Positions 54,533 through 64,000 of a DNA stretch of 64,000 nucleotides are shown piece by piece. Under the pieces are notes generated by a model. That model was not told where the DNA came from. It searched no databases and saw only the letters and a program-made list of their open reading frames with translations. The number at the start of each line of letters is the position of its first letter. The first letter of the stretch is position 1. The DNA is taken from positions 1,984,001 to 2,048,000 of the forward strand of contig NZ_CP124616.1 in NCBI RefSeq assembly GCF_029958925.1, given 5' to 3'. Source of the stretch: Tropicibacter oceani. Its GTDB lineage: Bacteria > Pseudomonadota > Alphaproteobacteria > Rhodobacterales > Rhodobacteraceae. A program made the position numbers and the translations under genes.

Positions 54533-55876
54533 ATGCGCCTTTCCCGATACTTCCTGCCCGTCCTCAAGGAAACGCCCTCCGAGGCGCAGATCGTGTCGCA
54601 CCGCTACATGCTGCGCGCCGGGATGATCAAACAGGCCAGCGCCGGGATCTATTCCTGGCTGCCGCTGGGCTACAAGGTGTTGAAGAACATCGAAAACATC
54701 GTGCACGAGGAACAGCAGCGCGCGGGTCATATCCCGATGCTGATGCCGACGCTGCAATCGGCTGACCTGTGGCGCGAAAGCGGGCGCTATGACGACTATG
54801 GCGAAGAGATGCTGCGCATCACCGACCGCCATGGCCGCGACATGCTGTACGGCCCCACCAACGAAGAGCTGATCACCGACATCTTTCGCAGCCACGTGTC
54901 GTCCTACAAGGACCTGCCGCTGACGCTGTACCACATCCAGTGGAAATTCCGCGACGAGATCCGCCCGCGGTTTGGCGTGATGCGCGGCCGCGAATTCCTG
55001 ATGAAGGACGGCTATAACTTTGACCTGACCAAAGAGGATGCGCTGCACGCCTACAACCGGCACCTGGTCAGCTATCTGCGCAGCTACGAACGCATGGGTC
55101 TGCAGGCGATCCCGATGCGCGCCGATGGCGGCCCGATTGGCGGCGATTACACCCATGAATTCCTGGTGCTGGCGGAAACCGGCGAATCCGAGGTCTTCTA
55201 TGACAGCCAGATCACCGATCTGACCTTTGGCGACCGCGCCATCGACTTTGACAGTGTCGAACAGTGCCAGGCGGTTCTTGAAGAATTCACCTCGCGCTAT
55301 GCGCGCACGGATGAAACCCACGACGAAGCGATCTTTGCCGAGGTCCCCGAGGAACGCCGCCGCACCGCCCGCGGTATCGAAGTTGGGCAGATCTTCTATT
55401 TCGGCACCAAGTATTCCGACGCCATGGGCGCGCTGGTGCAGAACGCCGAGGGCGACAAGGTGCCGGTTCACATGGGGTCGCACGGCATCGGCGTGTCGCG
55501 CCTGCTGGGCGCCATCATCGAAGCCAACCACGACGACAAGGGCATCATCTGGCCCGAGGGCGTGACCCCCTTCCATTGCGGGATCGTCAACCTGAAGCAG
55601 GGCGACGACGAGGCCGACGCCGCCTGCGAGGCGATCTATGCTTCGCTGACCGCTCTGGGGCTTGAGGCGCTGTACGATGACACCAAGGAACGCGCAGGCG
55701 GCAAGTTTGCCAGCATGGACCTGATCGGTCTGCCCTGGCGCATCACCGTCGGGCCGCGCGGGTTGAAGAACGGCGTGGTCGAGCTGACCTCGCGGCGCAG
55801 CGGCGAAAGCGTCGAGCTGCCGCCCGAGCAGGCCATCGAACGCATCGCGCAGATCTATGGCCGCGCATCGGCCTGA
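54533..55876 (+). CDS. proS: Prolyl-tRNA synthetase, short alphaproteobacterial type
   Basis: This class II synthetase charges tRNA(Pro). At 447 residues it lacks the INS editing domain found in E. coli ProRS. Motif 1 region [20 protein letters not shown], motif 2 [20 protein letters not shown] with [12 protein letters not shown], and motif 3 [20 protein letters not shown] are present. The anticodon-binding domain follows ([40 protein letters not shown]). The ATG at 54533 gives [15 protein letters not shown] as in relatives. A strong terminator follows. Confidence 0.96.
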   Translation: MRLSRYFLPVLKETPSEAQIVSHRYMLRAGMIKQASAGIYSWLPLGYKVLKNIENIVHEEQQRAGHIPMLMPTLQSADLWRESGRYDDYGEEMLRITDRHGRDMLYGPTNEELITDIFRSHVSSYKDLPLTLYHIQWKFRDEIRPRFGVMRGREFLMKDGYNFDLTKEDALHAYNRHLVSYLRSYERMGLQAIPMRADGGPIGGDYTHEFLVLAETGESEVFYDSQITDLTFGDRAIDFDSVEQCQAVLEEFTSRYARTDETHDEAIFAEVPEERRRTARGIEVGQIFYFGTKYSDAMGALVQNAEGDKVPVHMGSHGIGVSRLLGAIIEANHDDKGIIWPEGVTPFHCGIVNLKQGDDEADAACEAIYASLTALGLEALYDDTKERAGGKFASMDLIGLPWRITVGPRGLKNGVVELTSRRSGESVELPPEQAIERIAQIYGRASA

Positions 55877-55921
55877 CCGACCGGGCAGGGTTTTGCCCTG
55901 ACCGCGTGTTCTGAACAAAAA

Positions 55922-55949
55922 GGCCGCCCTGAACGGGGCGGCCGTTTTT
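55922..55949 (+). terminator. Intrinsic terminator of proS
   Basis: GGCCGCCC (55922-55929) pairs with GGGCGGCC (55936-55943), loop of 6, then G and TTTTT (55945-55949). A-run upstream makes it usable from the convergent response-regulator gene too. Confidence 0.88.
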
Positions 55950-55977
55950 CTTTGTGGATCAAGGGCCGGGGGCTGGT

Positions 55978-56376
55978 CTAGGGCGCGCTCAGCTGCGCAA
56001 GTTTTCCAGCCTCTTCGTTCAGGATGCGAACGAATTCTTCCTTGCCGACGGGTTTGAACATGCTGCGCCCGACGCTCATGTCCCGGGCGGATGCGATCAA
56101 CCCGGCGGCGATCAAGGGGGCGCTGTCGCCGCCGGTCATGAACCTGATGCGGATCGGACGCTGGGCCTTTTGAAGGTGTTCGATCACCTCGATCCCATCG
56201 ACGTTCGGCATCTTGATGTCGATCAGCACCAGGGCAGGCTCTGTGCCCCCCATGACGGTCTGCGCCAGCGCGTCCCCGTCCAAGCAAGTTTCGACCGTCC
56301 ATCCCGTCGACTGGCAATAGGTCGTCAGAAGGTCAAGAAATTGCGAGTTGTCGTCGGCAATGATCAAATGCGGCAC
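55978..56376 (-). CDS. Single-domain response regulator
   Basis: The 132-residue CheY-like receiver has no output domain. The acidic pair DD at 8-9 (LIIADDNSQF), phospho-acceptor Asp53 in LVLIDIKMPNVDG, and the Lys in MFKPVGKEEF are all in place. It is an orphan: no histidine kinase is nearby. The 284-base gap behind it (56377-56660) holds no supported gene. Confidence 0.9.
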   Translation of the reverse strand: MPHLIIADDNSQFLDLLTTYCQSTGWTVETCLDGDALAQTVMGGTEPALVLIDIKMPNVDGIEVIEHLQKAQRPIRIRFMTGGDSAPLIAAGLIASARDMSVGRSMFKPVGKEEFVRILNEEAGKLAQLSAP

Positions 56377-56660
56377 GGTTCACCTGTTTCCCGTTCCAGG
56401 AGTTACTCATTCAGGCCTTGAGGCTCTGACTACTTAAAGGAGAACACTACCGATGCGAAAGGAGATTGTCACGGTTGTGATGGCAAATACATATGCAATC
56501 TTCGCGACGTCGCCGACCGATCGTTCCAGATGGCCCCGGCAAGGGTTCGCCGCGCGTGGGACCGATTGGCGGCGGGGGCATAAGGGGGCTGTCAGGCCGC
56601 GCTTTTCCCCTTATCCTGGCGGCCAAGGGTCGGTCAGAATGACCCGGAAGGAGAGCAGGC

Positions 56661-57179
56661 ATGATCTTTAGGGCTTTGGCCTTGGCGGGCGGCGTGACCG
56701 GAGCGGCGGGGCTGTCGCAATTCCCCGAATTTTCGCAGCAATACATGCAGCGCCTTGGCGGGGCGGTGGATGAATTGTCACGTCAGGTGACGCGCTATGA
56801 ACGGGATGCGGAAACCGTGGGCGTGACGCTGGACGAATTGATCGACCAGCTGGGCCAGGAAGGGGCGTTGAGCCTGCGCCAGGCGCAGAACATGCGCGCC
56901 GACATAGCGCGCCGCGACCAGCTGGCGGGCGATCTGGCAACGCTGGAAGGGGCGGGGCCCTTCATGCGCGCCAAGCTGGCAACCCACCTGGGGGACCGCG
57001 ATATCGCAAAGCGCGCCCTGGAGAATTTCAAACCGGCCGCGCCGCTGACCTTCGAAGGGGCGGTCTTTGCCGGCACAGGCTTTGTCACCGGATGGATGGG
57101 GCTCAGCGCGCTGTTCGCCTTTCTTGCCGGAGGCTGGGCAGTGCTGAGCGCGCCCTTCCGGCGCAAGTCGCGGGTTTAA
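56661..57179 (+). CDS. DUF2937 family membrane protein
   Basis: The 172-residue protein has a weak N-terminal hydrophobic segment ([20 protein letters not shown]), the helical [20 protein letters not shown] and [20 protein letters not shown], and a C-terminal membrane helix ([20 protein letters not shown]). This is the pattern of DUF2937, whose function is unknown. GGAGAGCAGG precedes the ATG. The stop overlaps the glmM stop by 4 bases, convergent. Confidence 0.8.
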   Translation: MIFRALALAGGVTGAAGLSQFPEFSQQYMQRLGGAVDELSRQVTRYERDAETVGVTLDELIDQLGQEGALSLRQAQNMRADIARRDQLAGDLATLEGAGPFMRAKLATHLGDRDIAKRALENFKPAAPLTFEGAVFAGTGFVTGWMGLSALFAFLAGGWAVLSAPFRRKSRV

Positions 57180-58522
57180 CCCGCGACGGCCTGGACCTCG
57201 GCGACGATGCCGTCGACCACCGACAGCAGCAGGCCTTCGTCCTCGCATTCGGCCATGACCCGGATCAGCGGCTCGGTCCCCGATTTGCGGATCAACAGGC
57301 GGCCCTTGCCGGTCAGCTGTTTTTCCGCCTCGGCGATCGCCTGCTGCACCGCAAGGGTTTCCAGCGGCGCCTTGCCCTTGGTGTAGCGCACGTTTTTCAG
57401 CATCTGCGGCACCGGTTCGAAATTGCGCGTCAGAACCGAGGCAGGCTGCCCCGTGCGCACCATTTCCGCCAGGAATTGCAGGCCCGCCATCAGACCGTCG
57501 CCGGTGGTGGCATAGTCGGTCATCACGATATGGCCGGACTGTTCGCCGCCCAGGTTCCAGCCATTGGCACGCATCGCCTCGACCACGTAGCGGTCACCGA
57601 CATTGGTGCGTTCCAGTCGCAGGCCCTTGCCGTGCATGAAGCGCTCCAACCCCAGGTTGGACATCACCGTCGCCACCAGGGCGCCGCCTTTCAGGCGGTC
57701 CTCTTCGGCCCAGCGGGCGGCCATCAGCGCCATGATCTGATCGCCATCGGCGACCCGGCCCTTTTCGTCGATCAGGATGATGCGGTCGGCATCGCCGTCC
57801 AGGCAGATGCCCACATCGGCACCATGCGCCACCACCGTTTCGGCGGCGATCTGCGGCTTGGTCGATCCGCAATCGGCGTTGATGTTCAAGCCGTTGGGCG
57901 ACACGCCCACCGGGATGACGTCGGCGCCCAGTTCCCACAGGACCTCGGGGGCGGTCTTGTAGGCGGCGCCGTTGGCGCAATCGATCACCACCTTGACGCC
58001 GTCCAGCCGCAGCCCGGCCGGCAGGGTCGATTTCACCCGTTCCTGATAGCGAAAGCGCCCGTCGTCGATCCGTTTGGCGCGGCCGATGTTGTGCGGCTTG
58101 GCCGGGCGCGGGCCGTCATCGACCAGCTTTTCGATATGGGCCTCGACCTCGTCCGACAGTTTGAAACCATCGGGGCCAAAGAACTTGATCCCGTTGTCTG
58201 CAGCAGGGTTGTGGCTGGCGGAAATCATGATCCCCAGATCGGCCCGCATCGACGGTGTCAGCAGCCCGACGGCCGGTGTCGGCACGGGGCCCAGCAGCAG
58301 CACGTTCATGCCGGTGCTGGTCAGCCCCGCGGTCAGGGCGTTTTCGAACATGTAGCCGGACAGGCGCGTGTCCTTGCCGATCACCACGCGGTGCACGCCC
58401 TGGTGTTCGCGGCGGAAATGCCGCCCCACGGCCGCACCCAGCATCAGGGCCATTTCCGGCGTCATCGGAAAGGTGTTCGCGGTGCCACGCACCCCATCGG
58501 TGCCAAATAATTTACGAGTCAT
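57176..58522 (-). CDS. glmM: Phosphoglucosamine mutase
   Basis: GlmM converts glucosamine-6-P to glucosamine-1-P for UDP-GlcNAc, a cell-wall precursor. The 448-residue protein starts [20 protein letters not shown]. The catalytic phosphoserine loop is [20 protein letters not shown], the Mg site [15 protein letters not shown], and the sugar-binding loop [10 protein letters not shown]. The phosphate-binding [14 protein letters not shown] ends the protein. It overlaps the folP stop by 11 bases, so folP-glmM is one transcription unit. Confidence 0.97.
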   Translation of the reverse strand: MTRKLFGTDGVRGTANTFPMTPEMALMLGAAVGRHFRREHQGVHRVVIGKDTRLSGYMFENALTAGLTSTGMNVLLLGPVPTPAVGLLTPSMRADLGIMISASHNPAADNGIKFFGPDGFKLSDEVEAHIEKLVDDGPRPAKPHNIGRAKRIDDGRFRYQERVKSTLPAGLRLDGVKVVIDCANGAAYKTAPEVLWELGADVIPVGVSPNGLNINADCGSTKPQIAAETVVAHGADVGICLDGDADRIILIDEKGRVADGDQIMALMAARWAEEDRLKGGALVATVMSNLGLERFMHGKGLRLERTNVGDRYVVEAMRANGWNLGGEQSGHIVMTDYATTGDGLMAGLQFLAEMVRTGQPASVLTRNFEPVPQMLKNVRYTKGKAPLETLAVQQAIAEAEKQLTGKGRLLIRKSGTEPLIRVMAECEDEGLLLSVVDGIVAEVQAVAG

Positions 58523-59534
58523 CAAAGTCTCCAAAAGTCACGGCCCGCCAAAGGGCCAATGCCTGCGCGGTTTCGGCCACGTCATGCACACGAATGATCT
58601 GCACGCCCTGCGCAGCTGCGCCAAGCGCGACGGCAATCGATCCGGGCATGCGCTCCGAGGCGGGATGCGCCCCGGAAATCCGCCCGATGAACCCCTTGCG
58701 CGAGGCCCCCAAAAGCACCGGGCAGCCCAGCCCGTGGAACAGGGAAAGCCCGTTCAGGATGGCCAGGTTGTGCGGGATTTTCTTGCCAAAGCCGATACCG
58801 GGATCGACGATGATCTGCGCCCGTGGAATTCCCAGCGCCTCGAGCATGGTCACCTGGGTGAACAGGAAATCATAGACGTCCAGAAGCACATCGTCGTACT
58901 GCGGGTTCTCGTGCATCGTTTCGGGAGCGCCCTGCGCATGCATCACGCAGACCGGAACCGCGTTGCGCGCGCAGTAAAGCGCAAGGGCAGGGTCGTAGGT
59001 AAAGCCCGACACATCGTTGACCAGCGCCGCCCCGCCCTGAACCGCGACCTTCGCGACTTCGGACTTGCGGGTGTCGATCGACATCGGAATGCCGATTTCC
59101 GATCGCAGCGCATGGATCACCGGTTCGATCCGGGCGATTTCGGCCTCGACCGGGACGGTGACGGACCCGGGGCGGGTGCTTTCGCCGCCAATGTCGATGA
59201 CATCGGCGCCGCTGCGGGCCATCTCCAGCGCGTGGTTCAGCGCCTTTGACGCCACATGATGCTTGCCGCCGTCGGAAAAGCTGTCTGGTGTAACGTTGAG
59301 GATGCCCATCAGGCGCGGTCGATCAAAGGCAACGCCGGCAATCGGTGCGCGCGCAGCGGTGATGCGGTTCAGCCAATTGGCCGGGATCGCGTCCAGATCA
59401 ACCATCCGGGGCGCGGCGCCCCGGACATGCAGCGCGGCATGGGTAAACCAGCCGGGCCCGCCCGCAACCGGCAGGGCGTGATCCGGGCGAAGGGGATCGA
59501 AACAGACGAGGGGGCGATAATATTCCATGGTCAT
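58512..59534 (-). CDS. folP: Dihydropteroate synthase
   Basis: The enzyme condenses p-aminobenzoate with dihydropterin pyrophosphate in folate synthesis and is the sulfonamide target. It is 340 residues, with an N-terminal extension of about 70 before the TIM barrel. The pterin site is [14 protein letters not shown] and [14 protein letters not shown], then [10 protein letters not shown] and the phosphate site [14 protein letters not shown]. ATGs at 59534 and 59528 are both possible, and neither has a clear ribosome site. folB lies upstream and glmM downstream. Confidence 0.94.
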   Translation of the reverse strand: MTMEYYRPLVCFDPLRPDHALPVAGGPGWFTHAALHVRGAAPRMVDLDAIPANWLNRITAARAPIAGVAFDRPRLMGILNVTPDSFSDGGKHHVASKALNHALEMARSGADVIDIGGESTRPGSVTVPVEAEIARIEPVIHALRSEIGIPMSIDTRKSEVAKVAVQGGAALVNDVSGFTYDPALALYCARNAVPVCVMHAQGAPETMHENPQYDDVLLDVYDFLFTQVTMLEALGIPRAQIIVDPGIGFGKKIPHNLAILNGLSLFHGLGCPVLLGASRKGFIGRISGAHPASERMPGSIAVALGAAAQGVQIIRVHDVAETAQALALWRAVTFGDFDDS

Positions 59535-59679
59535 GCTGTTGACTGGCTCAAACGACCCGTTTTGGCAAGGGCGAAACCCCGGGCGCCATATCGGCCCGGC
59601 GCGCCAGGATCAGGGCCCGTACGCCCGGGACCTGGACGAAAACCCGCAGCGCGCGCGGTTTGCCTGCCACATCCGGCAA

Positions 59680-60624
59680 TCAGGCGTCAAAGATCGCGGC
59701 ACCCGGCGTGACCGCGCGCAGCGGTACCGGCGCGCTTTCCGGCAAGGCTTCGCCGATGACCACCAGTTCGCAGGCCTCCATGACGCCGGCAAACCATGCC
59801 GCCAGCGCAACCGAGTCGCGCGGCTGCACCTTGGGCCCCTGGGTCGCATCCAGCACGATCTTTGACGGTGCCCAGACGCAGATCTGGCCGTTCTTCATGG
59901 CCCAGTCCAGTTCGGTGCGGGTGGCGACCACCTTGCAGCGGTGATCGCGCGCCGCCAGCATCCAGCCGTTCTGTTCGATCGCCAGCAGGTCGACCCGGCG
60001 CTGGGTCATCTTGTGGCCGGTCTGTGGCGCGGGCAGATCGGGGGCGCCGACGCAAAAGATCACCGGCGCGCGCCGCGCGTCCAGCGCGTCGATCCACGTG
60101 CCCAGATCGTCGCGCGCCATGGCGGCGTTGGACACATAGACAATGCGCGGATGCGGGCGCTGTTGCGCCACTTCGCCGGCCAGTTCGTTCAGGTGCTGGC
60201 CATAATCGCGCCGGGTGCGCACGATTTCGACACCCAGCGCACCGGGGCCGCGATCCAGCTTTTCGATCCGTACAAAGGCGCGCATGGCCTGCGGCTCCAG
60301 CAAGATCCGCTCGGCGATGCGTTCGGCCAGGGTTTCCAGCAGGTTCAGACGCTCGGCCGCCAGTTCATGGGCGATTGCCTCGGTCACCGTGTCGTAGGAC
60401 AGGATGCGGTCGACATCATCCTCGAGCTTGCCGGTAAAGGGGATCACCTCGACCACCACGTTGAAGCGCAGGCGCTGGGTGTGGCCGCGTTCGGCCTGAA
60501 AGGCGCCGATCTCGGCCTCGACGATGTGGTCGCGCAGGCTGATGCGATCGCGCGGGTCCTCGCCCGAGGTGGCGATGGACCGTTCGGAAGGATGCGCAAA
60601 GGCAAGGCGGATTTCGTCGGCCAT
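59680..60624 (-). CDS. folB: Dihydroneopterin aldolase with C-terminal amino-acid-kinase-like extension
   Basis: The N-terminal domain (about 25-140) is FolB: DRISLRDHIVEAEIGAFQAE, SYDTVTEAIAHELAAERLNL and LETLAERIAERILLEP, with VRIEKLDRGPGALGVEIVRT. It cleaves dihydroneopterin. The typical FolB is about 120 residues, but this protein has 314. Residues 160-314 look like the C-terminal half of an amino acid kinase fold (KIVLDATQGPKVQPRDSVAL, AAWFAGVMEACELVVIGEAL), with no obvious ATP loop. The role of the extension is unknown. It is followed by folP. Confidence 0.85.
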   Translation of the reverse strand: MADEIRLAFAHPSERSIATSGEDPRDRISLRDHIVEAEIGAFQAERGHTQRLRFNVVVEVIPFTGKLEDDVDRILSYDTVTEAIAHELAAERLNLLETLAERIAERILLEPQAMRAFVRIEKLDRGPGALGVEIVRTRRDYGQHLNELAGEVAQQRPHPRIVYVSNAAMARDDLGTWIDALDARRAPVIFCVGAPDLPAPQTGHKMTQRRVDLLAIEQNGWMLAARDHRCKVVATRTELDWAMKNGQICVWAPSKIVLDATQGPKVQPRDSVALAAWFAGVMEACELVVIGEALPESAPVPLRAVTPGAAIFDA

Positions 60625-60725
60625 GAAGGGCTCCGGTCAAGTGCGGCGTACAGGGCGCAGAGGTAACGGGCAATTTGCCCGCCCGCCTTGTCGAAGACGT
60701 CCCTGCGCCGCCCTTTTACGACCGA

Positions 60726-61346
60726 TCAGCGGCTGTAGAAAAGGTGGTCGCCGATCTTGGCTGTCCGCTGGAACTTTTTTGCCCACCGGGGATTGACGGC
60801 GGTGGTGTGATAGAAGGTCGCGCCGCTGGTCAGGTTGCGCGGTGCGCCCGCCAGCATGATGCTGGCCACCTTGCCGACACGCTCCCACGAGGCGGGTTCG
60901 TGGATTTCCTCGGGGCGGCCATCGCAGGTATAGGTGAACTGGCAGGCATATTTGCGGCCGGTGCCCTGGTTGATGACATCGCAGACCGAATTGGGATAGC
61001 GCCCGCTGTCGACCCGGTTCAGGATCACCTCGGCCACGCCGAACAGGCCCTTGACCGTCTCGCCGCGCGCTTCGAAATAGAGGGCTTCGGACAGGCAGCG
61101 CCATTCGGCCCCACCGGTGGCGCGCGGTTGCCGCGCAAGCCAGTCCTGAGAGTAGCTGATGTTGCCCTTGCCCTGCGGGGCGGACAGGGAAACCGGGGTC
61201 ACGAGGTTTTTCAGATGGGACTGCCCCGCTTTGCCAAGGCCGCTTTGCTCAAGCAGGAAAAGGCGTTTCGCGGTGGTGTTCATCTCGGCCTGGGCGGGAA
61301 TCGCCAAGGCGGCTAGAAGTAGTGAAAGTCGGATGGCGCGCCACAT
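60726..61346 (-). CDS. SleB-type cell wall hydrolase
   Basis: The 206-residue protein has a signal peptide (MWRAIRLSLLLAALAIPAQA). The catalytic domain (about 80-206) shows CLSEALYFEARGETVKGLFG and VAEVILNRVDSGRYPNSVCD, CQFTYTCDGRPEEIHEPASW and GATFYHTTAVNPRWAKKFQR, the hydrolase_2 (PF07486) pattern with catalytic Glu in YFEARGE. It should cleave peptidoglycan in the periplasm. The ATG at 61346 fits the signal peptide. Confidence 0.88.
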   Translation of the reverse strand: MWRAIRLSLLLAALAIPAQAEMNTTAKRLFLLEQSGLGKAGQSHLKNLVTPVSLSAPQGKGNISYSQDWLARQPRATGGAEWRCLSEALYFEARGETVKGLFGVAEVILNRVDSGRYPNSVCDVINQGTGRKYACQFTYTCDGRPEEIHEPASWERVGKVASIMLAGAPRNLTSGATFYHTTAVNPRWAKKFQRTAKIGDHLFYSR

Positions 61347-61455
61347 GGGCTTGTGTCTCTGTGCTGTTTCGCGCCCCAAAGGCCGGCCACGGGCCGTCTT
61401 CGGAACCTGCGCCATATAGCTCAGGAGTCGATTTCCGTAAAGTTAGCTGCAAGTT

Positions 61456-62640
61456 CTAGCGCCCGCCGTTGGCGATATTACGCCCGGCGGCCACCGCCGA
61501 GGACCAGGCCCATTGGAAATTGTAGCCCCCCAGCCAGCCGGTCACATCCAGCGCCTCGCCTATGAAATACAGGCCCGCGACCTGCTGTGACATCATGCTG
61601 GACGAGCTGACCTTGTCGGTGGCAACCCCGCCCAGCGTGACCTCGGCGGTGCGATAGCCTTCGCTGCCGCTGGGCTTCTGGCGCCAGTCTTTCAGGGTTT
61701 CGGCAAGGGCGGCGATTCTCTTGTCCGACAGGTCGGCCAGGTTGCCGGTCAGGTCCATGTCCGCGCCCAGCAGCCCGACCAGCCGCGCGGGCAGCACTGC
61801 GCCCAGTTCGGTGGTCAGCGCCCTGCGGCCATTGCCGCTGCGCGCCGCTTTGAGATGCGCGGCAAGGTCCAGCCCCGGCAAAAGGTCCAGGCCAATCTCC
61901 TCGCCCTCGCGCCAATAGGACGAGATTTGCAGGATCGCCGGGCCCGACAGCCCGCGGTGGGTAAACAGCAGCGCCTCGTCGAAACTGGCGCCGGGGACAA
62001 AGGCGCGCACCGGCAGCGACACCCCGGAAATCGAGGCAAAGCGCGCGTTGTCAAAGGTCAGCGGCACAAGCGCGGGGCGGGTTTCGGTCACCGCGTGATC
62101 GAACTGGCGCGCGATGTCATAGGCCAGCCCGGTGGCGCCCATCTTGGGGATCGACTTGCCGCCGGTGGCCACGACCAGGTTGCGCGCCACAACGCTTTCG
62201 CGCCGCCCCTCGCGGTCCAGCGCCACATGGAACAGCCCGTCCGCATGGCGCAGCCCCTTGACCTCGGTCTTCAGCCAAAGCGCGGCCCCCGCCTTGTCCA
62301 TCTGCGCGCGCAACATGGCCACGATCTGCGTCGCCTTGTCATCGCAGAACAACTGGCCCAGCGTTTTCTCGTGCCAGGCGATGCCATGCTGCCCTACCAG
62401 GTCCAGGAAATCCCACTGCGTATAGCGCGCCAGCGCGGATTTGTGGAAATGCGGGTTGCCGCCCAGAAAGGCCTGCGCATCGCAATGCATGTTGGTGAAA
62501 TTGCAGCGCCCGCCACCGGAAATGCGGATCTTTTCCCCCGGCGCCTTGGCGTGATCCACAACCAGAACACCCGGCCCTGCATGGGCCGCCGCCATCATGC
62601 CGGCCGCGCCGGCGCCAAGGATCAAAGTTTCAACCTGCAT
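61456..62640 (-). CDS. HI0933/YhiN-type FAD-dependent oxidoreductase
   Basis: The 394-residue flavoprotein begins with the dinucleotide fold MQVETLILGAGAAGMMAAAH, then GEKIRISGGGRCNFTNMHC, the hallmark of the BaiN/HI0933 family. Further marks are VVATGGKSIPKMGATGLAYD and LLFTHRGLSGPAILQISSYW. The C-terminal flavin site GLYFIGEALDVTGWLGGYNF is also present. The substrate is unknown. The first residue (ATG 62640) starts directly at the fold, as in homologues. Confidence 0.9.
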   Translation of the reverse strand: MQVETLILGAGAAGMMAAAHAGPGVLVVDHAKAPGEKIRISGGGRCNFTNMHCDAQAFLGGNPHFHKSALARYTQWDFLDLVGQHGIAWHEKTLGQLFCDDKATQIVAMLRAQMDKAGAALWLKTEVKGLRHADGLFHVALDREGRRESVVARNLVVATGGKSIPKMGATGLAYDIARQFDHAVTETRPALVPLTFDNARFASISGVSLPVRAFVPGASFDEALLFTHRGLSGPAILQISSYWREGEEIGLDLLPGLDLAAHLKAARSGNGRRALTTELGAVLPARLVGLLGADMDLTGNLADLSDKRIAALAETLKDWRQKPSGSEGYRTAEVTLGGVATDKVSSSSMMSQQVAGLYFIGEALDVTGWLGGYNFQWAWSSAVAAGRNIANGGR

Positions 62641-62700
62641 GGCGCCCCAGTCTCATCTAACGCCGATCAAGGCAAGCCCATCTGACCAAACGCACCTGCG

Positions 62701-62734
62701 CTTCTTCTTGGTGCAAATACTCCCGCCGGAGGCC
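62701..62734 (-). repeat. Dispersed intergenic element, partial copy 6
   Basis: In minus orientation it reads GGCCTCCGGCGGGAGTATTT then GCACCAAGAAGAAG, the right half of the element without a clear GC hairpin. It lies between the YhiN gene and sdaA. Confidence 0.55.
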
Positions 62735-62755
62735 TCGCCATCCCCGGGCGCCGCT

Positions 62756-64000
62756 TCAGCAATTGGGCACATTCACCGCCAAGCCGCCCAGCGACGTTTC
62801 CTTGTATTTCTCGTGCATGTCCTGACCGGTCTGGCGCATCGTCTCGATCGCCGAATCGAGCGGTACGAAATGCTGCCCGTCGCCGCGCAGCGCCAGCGAC
62901 GCCGCCGACACCGCCTTGATGGCGCCCAGCCCGTTGCGCTCGATGCAGGGAACCTGGACAAGCCCTTTGACCGGATCGCAGGTCATGCCCAGATGATGCT
63001 CCAACGCGATCTCGGCGGCGTTCTCGATCTGCTCGGGGGTGCCGCCCATCACCGCGCACAGCCCCGCCGCCGCCATGGCCGCCGCGCTGCCGACCTCGGC
63101 CTGACAGCCCGCTTCGGCCCCCGAAATGGAGGCGTTGTATTTCACCAGCCCGCCAATCGCCGCCGCGGTCAGCAGGAAATCAGGGATGCCGCTGCGCGAC
63201 GCGCCCGGGCAATGGTCCAGCCAATAGCGGATCGTCGCGGGCACCACGCCCGCCGCGCCATTGGTCGGCGCGGTGACCACCTGCCCACCGGCGGCGTTTT
63301 CCTCGTTCACCGCCATGGCGTAAACGCTCATCCAGTCGTTGATGGTGTGGGGCGCTTGCAGGTTCATGCCGCGCTCGGCCATCAACTGGTCGTGGATGCC
63401 CTTGGCCCGCCGCCGCACTTTCAGCCCGCCGGGCAGGATGCCGGTGCCTTCCAGCCCACGCTCGATACAGCTGTTCATCACTTCCCAGATCCGCGCGATG
63501 CCATCGTCCAGATCGCGCGCGGGGCGGCGCGACAGTTCGTTGGCGCGCTTCATCTGCGCGATGCTCTTGCCCGAGGCGGCGGCCATCTGCAGCATTTCGG
63601 CAGCGGATTTGAACGGGTAGGGCACCGGCGCGCCCTCATCCGTGTCCTTGCCGGCGGCCAGTTCGGCTTCGGTCAGGACAAAACCGCCGCCGATGGAATA
63701 ATAGGTATCCTGCAAGATCACGTCGCCCTGCGCGTCGGTCGCCATCAGGATCATGCCATTGGCATGGCCGGGCAGGGCAGGGCCGAAATCGAATTTGAGG
63801 TCTTCCTTGGGGTTGAACTTCAGCGGCGGCAGCCCCTCGGGCGTTACCTCGCCGGTCTCGGCAATCCGCGTAAGCGCGGCCTCGGCCTTGTCATGGTCAT
63901 AGCGGTCGGGGGCAAACCCGGCGAGGCCCAGCACCGTGGCGCGGTCGGTCGCATGCCCAACGCCGGTAAAGGCCAGTGATCCATGCAGCGATGCGCGCAG
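62756..64000 (-). CDS. sdaA: L-serine ammonia-lyase (5' end outside window)
   Basis: This Fe-S L-serine deaminase makes pyruvate and ammonia. The frame is open through base 64000, so 414 residues are visible of about 460, and the N-terminus is missing. The visible start [20 protein letters not shown] is typical of the beta domain. The alpha domain carries [40 protein letters not shown] and [18 protein letters not shown]. The last cysteine NVPNC ends the chain as in SdaA proteins. Cysteines in the last three segments are the likely cluster and active-site ligands. Confidence 0.95.
   Translation of the reverse strand: MRASLHGSLAFTGVGHATDRATVLGLAGFAPDRYDHDKAEAALTRIAETGEVTPEGLPPLKFNPKEDLKFDFGPALPGHANGMILMATDAQGDVILQDTYYSIGGGFVLTEAELAAGKDTDEGAPVPYPFKSAAEMLQMAAASGKSIAQMKRANELSRRPARDLDDGIARIWEVMNSCIERGLEGTGILPGGLKVRRRAKGIHDQLMAERGMNLQAPHTINDWMSVYAMAVNEENAAGGQVVTAPTNGAAGVVPATIRYWLDHCPGASRSGIPDFLLTAAAIGGLVKYNASISGAEAGCQAEVGSAAAMAAAGLCAVMGGTPEQIENAAEIALEHHLGMTCDPVKGLVQVPCIERNGLGAIKAVSAASLALRGDGQHFVPLDSAIETMRQTGQDMHEKYKETSLGGLAVNVPNC

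Noticed and set aside
56453-56671. A 72-codon open frame before the DUF2937 gene
   Set aside because: Arg/Gly-rich composition, overlap with the next gene and no recognisable features. I treat it as chance.

Overview
The window looks like a chromosomal segment from an alphaproteobacterium of the family Rhodobacteraceae (Roseobacter/Rhodobacter relatives). The DNA is GC-rich. The evidence is the gene content and order: hisB-hisH-hisA, a pccB/pccA/mutB block with a PccR-type regulator, AI-2E transporter-hda-ppk, folB-folP-glmM, the short alphaproteobacterial proS, and a CtrA-type box at a flagellin gene. The genus cannot be fixed from sequence alone. I see no rRNA, insertion sequence, prophage, integrase or CRISPR array. 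Almost all of the window is ordinary core and accessory chromosome.

Layout. 1-4.8 kb: histidine genes (hisA cut by the left edge, hisH, hisB) on the minus strand, interrupted by two tandem exported DUF2147 genes on the plus strand, then two identical tRNA-Gly(GCC) genes and a DUF2314 protein. 4.9-12.3 kb: pyruvate carboxylase, an FMN-dependent alpha-hydroxy acid dehydrogenase and a UvrD/PcrA helicase. 12.3-12.7 kb: a striking non-coding array of 101-bp tandem units, each able to fold into nested hairpins. 12.7-23.8 kb: Lrp regulator and hppD (tyrosine catabolism), a 1071-residue protein that joins GspL/PilM-like and PilP/GspC-like ends, a SIMPL protein, metY, a DUF1444 protein, a BNR-repeat protein and a GT8-like glycosyltransferase-type protein. 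23.9-28 kb: UPF0173 hydrolase, gatC-gatA, a lipoprotein and an amidase.

28-41 kb is a propionyl-CoA assimilation region: pccR, an MFS transporter, pccB, pccA and mutB, with several small lipoproteins and hypothetical genes between them. Carboxylation of propionyl-CoA by PccAB and rearrangement by MutB would feed succinyl-CoA into the TCA cycle. Boxes of the type TTTGC-N3-TTTGC occur upstream of pccB and at the pccR start, and again 23 kb away upstream of pyruvate carboxylase, which suggests that both anaplerotic routes share a regulator.

41-64 kb: a VOC protein and GNAT acetyltransferase pair, a TerB/DnaJ protein, an EEP-family phosphatase, ppx, a lone flagellin gene with a perfect CtrA box, ppk1, hda, an AI-2E transporter, an MscS channel, proS, a response regulator, glmM-folP-folB, a SleB-type cell wall hydrolase, a YhiN-type flavoprotein and sdaA (cut by the right edge).

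A dispersed intergenic element (a GC hairpin plus a GGGATATTT-type core) recurs six times between genes. It is the main repeat family here.
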